Source of the DNA: Oscillospiraceae bacterium
GTDB taxonomy: Bacteria; Bacillota; Clostridia; Oscillospirales; Ruminococcaceae
DNA length: 64,000 nucleotides
NCBI GenBank assembly: GCA_017427265.1
Contig: JAFRTG010000029.1
Coordinates: 1-64,000 of the forward strand
Direction of reading: 5' to 3'
Shown: piece after piece, positions 8,021 through 15,912 of the stretch
Layout of the letters: each line of letters starts with the position of its first letter
How positions within the stretch are numbered: position 1 is the first letter of the stretch
Notes under the pieces: model-generated
Seen by the model: the letters and a program-made list of their open reading frames with translations, nothing else
Databases searched by the model: none
What the model was told of the DNA's origin: nothing
Program-made: the position numbers and the translations under genes

Positions 8021-11000
8021 ATGAAAAAGAGAACCATCAGAAAAGCGGGATGTCTTATGGCTGCTGCCGCACTTTCGGCGCAGGCAGGGCTGTACGGCAC
8101 ACCACAAATCTTTGATGCGCAGCAAACCGCCTCAGCGGTGACGGTGTTTGCAAACGCATCCGTCGGCAGCAAGGGCAGCCGCGATACTGCTGCCGTCATC
8201 CGCGGCGACGGCGCATCTGTCGTCTACGACAGCGCGCTGAAATCGGATGTGCTGTCCCTGAACGGCAGCGGCTTCGGCGCGGGCTGGCTGCAGCTGCCGA
8301 AGCTCTTTTCCGCGGGCTGTGAGGAAGGCTTTGCGTTCTCCATGCGCTTCAAGCTCAGCGCAGACACGGAAAAGTATATGCGCATGTTCCAGTTTTCGAG
8401 CCTGCCGTTCGGCACCGGCACAGCACCGTCCTATTCCTCGCCGGATCTCTCGGTGGATCTGAACGACAAATCCGCGTACCGTGCAAGCGTATTTGCCGGA
8501 AAGACTGCCGCGACCGAAAACGACGGCAAACACCGCGCAATCTTCCCGCTTGGTGCGGAGCCGGATGCCGGAAAATGGCACCGGATTACCGCGGTCTACC
8601 GGCCGGACGGCGCCGACTTCTATCTCGACGGCAAACTGCTGGAAAAAGGCGAAGGTGCTGAGAATCTGTCTGCGGTGATGCAGTCGCTTTACAGTGAGAA
8701 TCTGCTCTCCGCATACGAATACTGCGGCATCGGCCATTCGCTCTATTCCGACAACGATCTCCGTGCAAGCGTTGATGACGTTGCGTTCTACGACTATCCG
8801 CTGACTGCCGCGCAGGCCAGTGCAGAGACACTTCCGGATGATCCGGCGTATCTTTACACGTTTGACGCGGATACGATCAAGGAGGGCGAAGCCGAACCGG
8901 AACCCGAAACAGAACGCGCATCCGACGGCACCGCGCTGAACAGCATTCCGTCACTCGAAACCGTTTCGCCGGACGGCACGCTTGCGGCCAAATTCTGGCG
9001 CGACGCCAATGGCGCATACTATTATTCTGTCCACATGCGCGGCGCAAAGGCAGGCATGGTCATTCGTCCGTCGAAGCTCGGTTTTACGACCACAACCGAG
9101 GATCTGACGTCCGGCTTCCCGCAGACCGCCCCGACGCCGACCATCACCGACCACGACGAAACCTATCACATGCCGTTCGGCAAGCACACGACAATCCGCG
9201 ACAACTATCAGGAAATCTCGTTTCCGCTTGCAAAGGGCGACAGCATTCTGACGGTTTATCTGCGCATTTATAACGACGGCGTCGGCGTGCGCTATGCGCT
9301 GAATCATGGTGCTGCAATCCGCCGCGAGGCGACGCAGGTCGTGTTCCCGGAGAACAGCACGTTCTGGGGCAACTGGCCGAATGCAACTTATGAATGGGAC
9401 ATGGTCGAGCTCCCGAAGGACCGCAGCAACGAATCAACCTCGACCTATTCCGTACCGTATACGGGTCTGGTGGCAAACCGCTACTGGGTAACGGTCTCGG
9501 AAGCAAATGTTTTCAACGAGGAAACGCCGTACTGCGCGGGCGCGCTCCAATTTGAAGGCAATTACCGGACGCTGCACTGGAAAGGCGGCGTTAAGGTCGA
9601 AGGCATCAGTATGCCGCGCGCATTCCATACGCCGTGGCGTGCCGTTGTCATCGGCGATACGCTGGACGAAATGGCGTCGAGCGACCTGATTCTCAACCTG
9701 AATCCGCCGAGCAAGCTCGACGATATCAGCTGGGTCAGACCCGGCAAGGTAGCATGGTCATGGTGGAGCAGCGGCGGCGATTCGCCGGTTGAATATCACA
9801 CGCAAAAGGACTATATCGACTTTGCAGCAGACAATGGCTGGGATTATGTCTGTCTCGATTTCGGCTGGGCGCTCTGGGATGACAGCGCTGCCAAGGTCAA
9901 AGAGCTCTGCGAATATGCAGCAGAACGCGGCATTGGCATTTATCTCTGGTACGGCGTCAACAACAAGGGACATTCCGGCTATAAGGACAGCCAGGGCAAT
10001 CCGGCTTATCCGTACTACTCGCTGCTGGACGAGCAGACGATCGTCCGCGAATTTGAGCGCATCAGCGGACTCGGTGTCCGGGGCGTCAAGGTCGATTACT
10101 ACGAGAGTGATACGCAGGAAACCATGAAGCAGATGTATCTGTGCATGGACATTGCGGCGAAGAATCACCTGATGGTGCTGTTCCACGGCTGTACGGTTCC
10201 GCGCGGCGAAAGCAGAACCTACCCGAATGTTGTCTCCTACGAAGCAATCAACGGCTCCGAATACTATAAGTGGTTTGAGGCGCCGTCGCTTGCAAACCGC
10301 GTCTCCTATACCTTTACGCGCAATGTCATCGGCTCCGCAGACTTCACGCCGACCGGCGTACCGATCTACGGCATCAAGGCGACGGCAGGCTTTGCGCTCG
10401 CAGATGTTGTGAATATTGAATCCGGCGTGCAGCATTTTGCGCATTCGGTCTATACCTATGAGGGATCCCCTGCGCTGCCGCTGCTGAATGACGTTCCGGT
10501 CGCATGGGACGATCTTCATGTGATCGACGGCCGGCCGATGCAGTTCAATGTGACCGCCCGCCGCAAGGGCTCGGACTGGTACATCGGTGCTTCGACCATC
10601 AGCGCAAGAACGGTCAGCATTCCGCTCTCCGAGCTGATTCCGGCGGGTGAAACCTACCGCGCCTATATCTTTGCAGATAACACGGACGGCTCCGCACTGA
10701 AAGTCACGACGGTTGAAAATCTGACCGCGGCAGATACCATTGAGCAGAAGCTGCTGCCGAACGGCGGATTCGTTATCAAGCTCACAAAGGGTACGATGAA
10801 TCTGGAAACGCCGTATTCCAATTACCGCTTCTACGAGGCGGAAAACGCCAAGCTGACCGGAAAGGCTTCTGTCACATCCGGCAAGGACGGCAAATATTCC
10901 TCGAACAACGCCTATGTCGGCTATGTCGGCAGCGGTGACAACGGCATCAACTTTGAGAACGTGGAGGCACCGGCTGCCGGGGAATATACGCTGCGTATCT

Positions 11001-11428
11001 ACTACATTTCCGGCGAGCGCCGCAGCCTGAAGGTCGATGTCAACGGCAGCTTTGCGGGACAGCTGAACGATCTCTACGCGAACCGCAACGACTGGAGCGG
11101 CATCCGCGCCGTCAACATGACAGTGACGCTCAAGGCCGGTCAGAACACAATCCGGCTGTATAACAACAGCGGCAATGCGCCGTCGATTGACCGGATTGCG
11201 CTTGCGATTCCGAATCCGGATTATGAGGCGCCGGGCTATACCGTACTGCGCGGCGACATGAACCGTGACGGGATTGTGGATGCACGCGATCTTTCGGAGC
11301 TGAAAAACAAGCTGTTGTTCGGTTTTACGGACAGACAATCGCTGCTTGCAGCCGACTTCAACGGCGACGGCAAGGCAGATTCCGATGACATGACCAGCAT
11401 GATTCGTTTCCTGACCGGACGATCTTAA
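8021..11428 (+). CDS. Secreted GH97 glycoside hydrolase with LamG-like, CBM35-like and dockerin modules
   Basis: 1135 residues, exported by a signal peptide (about 1-35). Order: LamG/concanavalin-like domain (about 45-285), GH97 N-terminal beta-sandwich (about 308-560), GH97 barrel (about 565-850), C-terminal beta domain, CBM35/CBM6-like module (YEAENAKL, about 943-1065) and a type I dockerin (about 1077-1133) with two calcium loops, GDMNRDGIVDARD and ADFNGDGKADSDD. In the barrel, GVKVDYYESD places D692 where retaining GH97 members have their nucleophile. This suggests alpha-galactosidase-like rather than SusB-type inverting alpha-glucosidase activity (inference). The dockerin implies attachment to a cellulosome. 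The gene sits between long inverted repeats. Confidence 0.92.
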   Translation: MKKRTIRKAGCLMAAAALSAQAGLYGTPQIFDAQQTASAVTVFANASVGSKGSRDTAAVIRGDGASVVYDSALKSDVLSLNGSGFGAGWLQLPKLFSAGCEEGFAFSMRFKLSADTEKYMRMFQFSSLPFGTGTAPSYSSPDLSVDLNDKSAYRASVFAGKTAATENDGKHRAIFPLGAEPDAGKWHRITAVYRPDGADFYLDGKLLEKGEGAENLSAVMQSLYSENLLSAYEYCGIGHSLYSDNDLRASVDDVAFYDYPLTAAQASAETLPDDPAYLYTFDADTIKEGEAEPEPETERASDGTALNSIPSLETVSPDGTLAAKFWRDANGAYYYSVHMRGAKAGMVIRPSKLGFTTTTEDLTSGFPQTAPTPTITDHDETYHMPFGKHTTIRDNYQEISFPLAKGDSILTVYLRIYNDGVGVRYALNHGAAIRREATQVVFPENSTFWGNWPNATYEWDMVELPKDRSNESTSTYSVPYTGLVANRYWVTVSEANVFNEETPYCAGALQFEGNYRTLHWKGGVKVEGISMPRAFHTPWRAVVIGDTLDEMASSDLILNLNPPSKLDDISWVRPGKVAWSWWSSGGDSPVEYHTQKDYIDFAADNGWDYVCLDFGWALWDDSAAKVKELCEYAAERGIGIYLWYGVNNKGHSGYKDSQGNPAYPYYSLLDEQTIVREFERISGLGVRGVKVDYYESDTQETMKQMYLCMDIAAKNHLMVLFHGCTVPRGESRTYPNVVSYEAINGSEYYKWFEAPSLANRVSYTFTRNVIGSADFTPTGVPIYGIKATAGFALADVVNIESGVQHFAHSVYTYEGSPALPLLNDVPVAWDDLHVIDGRPMQFNVTARRKGSDWYIGASTISARTVSIPLSELIPAGETYRAYIFADNTDGSALKVTTVENLTAADTIEQKLLPNGGFVIKLTKGTMNLETPYSNYRFYEAENAKLTGKASVTSGKDGKYSSNNAYVGYVGSGDNGINFENVEAPAAGEYTLRIYYISGERRSLKVDVNGSFAGQLNDLYANRNDWSGIRAVNMTVTLKAGQNTIRLYNNSGNAPSIDRIALAIPNPDYEAPGYTVLRGDMNRDGIVDARDLSELKNKLLFGFTDRQSLLAADFNGDGKADSDDMTSMIRFLTGRS

Positions 11429-11435
11429 CTGGCGG

Positions 11436-11594
11436 GCGGGGAGCCCCTGCGGGCATCTTCCTTCGGAGGGCGGAAGCCCTGTGTAATGGTACAAGCAGGT
11501 TTCAAAGGGCGGCAGCCCTTTGGATTCCGCGCAGCATCACAGCAACAAAAAACACAATCAAAACAAAAAGGCGCTGATCGTAAAATCAGCGCCT
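11436..11594. repeat. Right copy of the long inverted repeat, with terminator for the GH43 gene
   Basis: Reverse complement of 7598-7757 with few differences. The hairpin at 11570-11593 followed by CTTTTTGTTTTG, read on the minus strand, terminates the GH43 gene that ends at 11629. In each copy the hairpin faces the gene outside the GH97 cassette. Confidence 0.85.
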
Positions 11595-11628
11595 CTTCGC
11601 ATTCTCAGATTGCCGGAGCAATCTTTAT

Positions 11629-14592
11629 TCACTCTGTAATCGTCACATAAAGCGTCACGTTTTTGTTCGCAGGTGCGAGGAAATCCTCCGCGCACACCGC
11701 GATATTGGGAACGCCGTCCACATCCAGATAGACCTGCCGGATCCGCGTATGTCTGCACGGGTCATAGAGCGGGTCGGACGCATAGGTTCCGCAGGATTTG
11801 CTGTCGTGCGAGGACGGCCTTGCATGATACACAATCAGCAGATTGCCTCTTTCATCGGTCACAAAGGAATTGTGGCCGGGGCCGGATTCGCCGGGCACAT
11901 CCGCAGAGCTGAGCACCGGTCTGCTCTCCTTTTTCCAGCTTTTGATATCCATAAGGTCAGCATCCGCGGCGGCTTCCATCCGGCCGACGCAGTATTCCGA
12001 GCCCGTACCGGATGCGGAGAAGAATACATAGACCTTGCCGCCTGTTTTCAGTACGGCAGCACCCTCATTGACACGGTGATTGACCAGCTCCCAGTCATAT
12101 TCCGGTTTGGTCAGCAGAATCGGCTTCGAGATCAGCTTCCACGGCTCTGATTCGCTGATTTCTGCCATGAACAGCGAGGAATCGCCCTTGATTTCCGCCC
12201 AGATTACGTAATGCTTCCCGTTGTTTTCAAAATAGGTCATGTCCAGCGAAAAGCTCGTGAAGGAGTCGCTGTCGCCCGCGGAGGCCTGCATCTGGCCGCA
12301 TTCCGTCCATGTGCCGGTATACGGATCGCCGTCGCATTTGAGCACGTAGGGGCGGATTGCCCAGATATCGCCGCTGGCACCCGCCGCAAAGAACATATAC
12401 CATTTTCCGCCGATTTTGTGCATTTCCGGCGCCCAGATATGCTTTGCCATGATGCCGCTCGCATGTGCCTTCCAGATCGTCTTTTCCTCTGCACCGGCAA
12501 GACCTGCAACGGTCGTGCTCCGCCGCAGAATGATGCGGTCATAGCCCTTGTCAACGCTTCCGTATGCCGGATAGGATGCGGTGAAGTAGAAATAGCCGTC
12601 ACCGCCGTCCGTGACAAAAGGGTCTGCGCGCTCCTCAATGAACGGATTGCTGTAGCTTGCCGTCTGCACGGCACCGTGCACCGTATAGGTGCCGGGGGCT
12701 GAAAAGTCGATCGCCGCAACGTCAGCCGTTTCCCATCCGACCGGGAGCTCTGCGCTGCCGCCGTCGCTGTAGTAAGCGGTCACGGTTTCCGGCAGCTGAT
12801 TGTGATCTGCGGTGCCCGCCTGAAACCGGACGGTGCTGTTCTCAATGCCTGTGTTATAGACCGGCACCGTGCCGCCGCCGAATGCGCCGGAAAGTGCCTT
12901 GTACTGATCCTGATTGATCCGGATCACATAGCCGTGCCGCGGCGTGAAGCCTTCAAAGCTGTAATCGCTGCGGCTGACGGTCGTGAAGGTTTCGAGATCG
13001 TCTGTTTTCTGCATGACGTAGTAACCGTCGCCGTAGGCATCGGACATCATGACCCATTCGTTTTTGCCGATGAGCCGGTAGATATTCGGTCCTTCGACGC
13101 CGAGATTCCCCTCGGAGATCTGCTTGATTTCCTTGTAGGGGCCGCAAGCCTTGTCTGCCGTCGCAAGATAAATGCGTTTGTTCGTCTCGTTCTTGTAGTA
13201 CATATAGTATTTGCCGCGCTCATAGATGATATCCGAATCAATCGCGTCATTGCCGTTTGCGGGTGCAAAAAGCAGCTTCGGCGCGGTATCGAGCTTCATG
13301 AGATCCTTGCTGTAGGCGTAGTACATAACGGTGCGGTCGTCGGTGCCGGGGACGCGCGCTGCGAAGTAGATCATATACGATTTTTCGTCCGGATCCCAGA
13401 TCGCCTGCGGCGCCCATGCGCGGTCACAGCCCTGCATGTTCGGGTATTTGTTTGCAATCTCAATGAGAGATTCGTCAAACCAGTGCACCAGATCGGTCGA
13501 TTTCGCGCTGATGAGATTGCGGTTGCTGCTCCAGCCAAGCGATGATTTCATATCCGTTGCCAGCAGATGCCAGAGCCCGTCCTCGCCCTTGAAGATATAC
13601 GGGTCGCGGATGCATTTTGTGCCGACCGACGACTGCCAGACGGCCTTGCCGCCGTTCAGCGCCGTAAAATGATAGCCGTCGCGGCTGATTGCGTAGGAGA
13701 GACGTTCCTGCTCCGGCGCGTTGCCGAGGAAATATGCAAACAGATAGGCGACCGGCTGGCCTTCCCTGTAAAGAACCGAGGATGTGGATGAAAAAAATTC
13801 ATTCCGCTTTGCAGTCAGATAATCCCGCAGTGCTTCGGCATCGTAATGATTGACACTGGCCTGCGGCGGATCCTGATCCGGCGGCACATACGCTGAGGTG
13901 ATATAGTCACCGCAGTGCGCGATCCCGGCCATGAGCCTGTCAAAGCCGTTCAGGATGCCGCGCTTCTGCAGCGTCAGATCCTTTGCGGTCAGGACGCCGT
14001 CAAAGTCAAGGTCGCCTCTCAGATAGCAGTATTTGTCTTCCGCCGGGCGGATGTAGAACTTCTGTCCTTCGCCGCCCCAGTAATCCCACTGGTCGATGTT
14101 CGCACCGTTCTCATAGCTGATGTCATAGACATCCATTGCCGCATTGCCGCTGCATTTTGCGGTGATATAGAACGCATCATCCGTCGGATTCAGTTTGAAC
14201 ATCTGCGCCGCGGAGCCGGTATATTCCGCGAGCGAGAAGTTGCTGCCGTCGGTGCTGTCGCCGCTCTCAACCGTGATTGCCTTTGTGTGATCCGCGGCAG
14301 ACCGGAATGCGACATATCCGCCGCCCGCATCCGTGATGTACCAGCTCTGCGAGCCGTCGCCGCGGGCTTCCCACTGCTCGACATTGCCGTCTGAAGCCGC
14401 TGTGATGAACTTGCCGCTCAGCCGCACCATGATGGTATAGTCCGTTCCGAAGGCAATGCGCTTTGCGCTGTCGGCATAGCTTGCACAAACTGCAGGTGCC
14501 GCAGCCTTTGCGCCGGAGGCCGGCAGCAATACCGCCGTGCAGCCCGCCAGCAGAAGCGCGGATACCGTTTGCAGCAACCGTTTCTTTTTCAT
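11629..14592 (-). CDS. Secreted double-GH43 enzyme with ricin-type lectin and half-dockerin-like modules
   Basis: 987 residues. A signal peptide (about 1-31) is followed by a ricin B/CBM13-like beta-trefoil (about 50-185, QW-type motifs). Next comes a single dockerin-like calcium loop GDLDFDGVLTAKD (about 190-205) whose second repeat is degenerate. A first GH43 five-blade propeller (about 255-600) shows RDPYIF, IDSDI and EGPNIY as probable base, pKa modulator and acid. A Big_4-like domain (about 610-675) and a second GH43 propeller follow (RADPFV, SLDMTY, NEGAAV). Likely arabinofuranosidase, arabinanase or xylosidase activity on hemicellulose side chains; exact specificity is not readable. 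It converges with the GH97 gene. Confidence 0.9.
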   Translation of the reverse strand: MKKKRLLQTVSALLLAGCTAVLLPASGAKAAAPAVCASYADSAKRIAFGTDYTIMVRLSGKFITAASDGNVEQWEARGDGSQSWYITDAGGGYVAFRSAADHTKAITVESGDSTDGSNFSLAEYTGSAAQMFKLNPTDDAFYITAKCSGNAAMDVYDISYENGANIDQWDYWGGEGQKFYIRPAEDKYCYLRGDLDFDGVLTAKDLTLQKRGILNGFDRLMAGIAHCGDYITSAYVPPDQDPPQASVNHYDAEALRDYLTAKRNEFFSSTSSVLYREGQPVAYLFAYFLGNAPEQERLSYAISRDGYHFTALNGGKAVWQSSVGTKCIRDPYIFKGEDGLWHLLATDMKSSLGWSSNRNLISAKSTDLVHWFDESLIEIANKYPNMQGCDRAWAPQAIWDPDEKSYMIYFAARVPGTDDRTVMYYAYSKDLMKLDTAPKLLFAPANGNDAIDSDIIYERGKYYMYYKNETNKRIYLATADKACGPYKEIKQISEGNLGVEGPNIYRLIGKNEWVMMSDAYGDGYYVMQKTDDLETFTTVSRSDYSFEGFTPRHGYVIRINQDQYKALSGAFGGGTVPVYNTGIENSTVRFQAGTADHNQLPETVTAYYSDGGSAELPVGWETADVAAIDFSAPGTYTVHGAVQTASYSNPFIEERADPFVTDGGDGYFYFTASYPAYGSVDKGYDRIILRRSTTVAGLAGAEEKTIWKAHASGIMAKHIWAPEMHKIGGKWYMFFAAGASGDIWAIRPYVLKCDGDPYTGTWTECGQMQASAGDSDSFTSFSLDMTYFENNGKHYVIWAEIKGDSSLFMAEISESEPWKLISKPILLTKPEYDWELVNHRVNEGAAVLKTGGKVYVFFSASGTGSEYCVGRMEAAADADLMDIKSWKKESRPVLSSADVPGESGPGHNSFVTDERGNLLIVYHARPSSHDSKSCGTYASDPLYDPCRHTRIRQVYLDVDGVPNIAVCAEDFLAPANKNVTLYVTITE

Positions 14593-14657
14593 AGCACCCG
14601 ATCCTTTCCCGTTTGATTTTCTCTGTACCGGCCGAAAACCGGCACCCCTATAAGCCG

Positions 14658-14686
14658 ATTATAACATATTCACGGTTGGATTGCAA
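14658..14686 (-). promoter_or_regulatory. Promoter of the GH43 gene
   Basis: Minus strand: TTGCAA (14686-14681), 17-base spacer, TATAAT (14663-14658), followed by a GGAAAGGAT ribosome binding site before the ATG. Confidence 0.7.
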
Positions 14687-14734
14687 GGGGAAATATTATA
14701 TGATATATTGAATCTGATATGATTTTTTCCGTGC

Positions 14735-15400
14735 GGGCAGTGCCCGCTCCCATTTCCCTTCGGAGGGCGGCAGCGGAGCTCTCCCAATATGACAATTACA
14801 CGGCGCTGAACGCGCCTTCTGAGACGTAACTTCTCCCAATGCTAAAGCCCGCCACAAGGCATACACAGACGCACAATCGCCTTAAACTAAAGTTTTTGGT
14901 CCGGCTTTTTTCAAAAAGCTGGCAGGTCAAGGGCAGCGCCCTTGTCGCTCACCGCAGTGAGCGAAATTCCTTAGCGTCAGGCGCACCGCAAGGGGGAATT
15001 TCAAAAACGATCCTGCGGATCGTTTTTGGAAGGGGGACGCCCTGTAAGAGAGGGCGTCTCCAGGCGAATCTCAAAGAGATTCGCAGCGCGCAGAAAGCGC
15101 AGCGCCGACGAAGTCGCCGCATAGCTTTCTGCGCATCCGGGTTCACAGGGCGGCAGCCCTGTGAACGAACAGAAAGCCCCTGCACGCGCAGAGGCTCAAC
15201 TTGTTGAAAAAGGTATCCGCTGCGCGGATGCTATTGAGAAATGGGTGCTTCACTTGTAGGCACCCAAGCCTGCGAACGCTTTGCACGCAAGGGGAGTTTC
15301 GCCGTCTGCGGACGGCGACGGGGGGCGCCGCCCCTCGATCCTGCAAGCCTTTTATAAAAGGCTTGACCGAAAACTTTATTTTTTGCAGCCATAGGTTTTC
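14735..15400. repeat. Mosaic intergenic repeat block
   Basis: Module A (about 14763-14860), module C (14883-14968), module B (about 14972-15045), then GC-rich short inverted repeats, module D (about 15195-15240) and an inverted partial module C (about 15338-15384). No gene is supported in this 660-base block. Confidence 0.7.
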
Positions 15401-15410
15401 AGACAGACTG

Positions 15411-15438
15411 ATCGCCCTTGTAAACCAAGGGCGATCGC
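15411..15438. other. Perfect hairpin beyond rimI
   Basis: GATCGCCCTTG and CAAGGGCGATC flank a 6-base loop just beyond the rimI stop. No T-run is obvious on either strand, so it may be a weak terminator or a 3'-end stabiliser. Confidence 0.4.
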
Positions 15439-15456
15439 ATATCACAGATTCCGTTT

Positions 15457-15912
15457 TTAGTCCGTCAGCTGCGCTGTCATCAGAACAGCCGCTTCCTCCG
15501 GGAGCGAATAATAACGCGGCCGGTAACCGGTCTGCACAAAGCCAAGCGACCGGTAAAGCGCCTGCGCCGCAGTGTTGCTCTCCCGCACTTCAAGATAACA
15601 GACCGTGCAGACGCCGCGCATCATCCCGGATGCTGCATCCCAGAGCCTGCGCGCGATGCCCTGCCGCCGGTACGCTTCATCCACGCAGAGCGTATTCAGC
15701 GTCAGCTCGTCCAGCACATAATTGCAGTGAATCATGCCGATCACTTCGCCGTCTGCGATGCACGCAAAGCCGACGGACTGCGGGTTTTCCAGCTCCCGCC
15801 GGTAGATCGCCTCCGACCACGGCGTCGTAAAGCAGCGTGCCGCGAGCGCCGCGACCCCGCTGATGTTCTCCGGCGAGAACAGCACGATCTCCGGCTCAGC
15901 CCTTTGCGTCAT
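15457..15912 (-). CDS. rimI: Ribosomal protein S18-alanine N-acetyltransferase (RimI-like)
   Basis: GNAT-fold enzyme predicted to acetylate the N-terminal alanine of ribosomal protein S18 from acetyl-CoA. The 151-residue form is typical. The acetyl-CoA loop is visible as RRQGIAR, followed by YLEVRESNTAAQALY and LGF, the usual RimI signature. I chose ATG 15912 (MTQRAEPEIV), which overlaps the end of polA in another frame with GGAAGGA 10 bases upstream; ATG 15936 is an alternative. Co-transcribed with polA and translationally coupled to it. Confidence 0.85.
   Translation of the reverse strand: MTQRAEPEIVLFSPENISGVAALAARCFTTPWSEAIYRRELENPQSVGFACIADGEVIGMIHCNYVLDELTLNTLCVDEAYRRQGIARRLWDAASGMMRGVCTVCYLEVRESNTAAQALYRSLGFVQTGYRPRYYSLPEEAAVLMTAQLTD

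Noticed and set aside
9758..11494. A 578-codon open frame antisense to the GH97 gene
   Set aside because: Shadow frame; the + strand carries GH97, CBM and dockerin motifs throughout, and the antisense product has no protein-like features.
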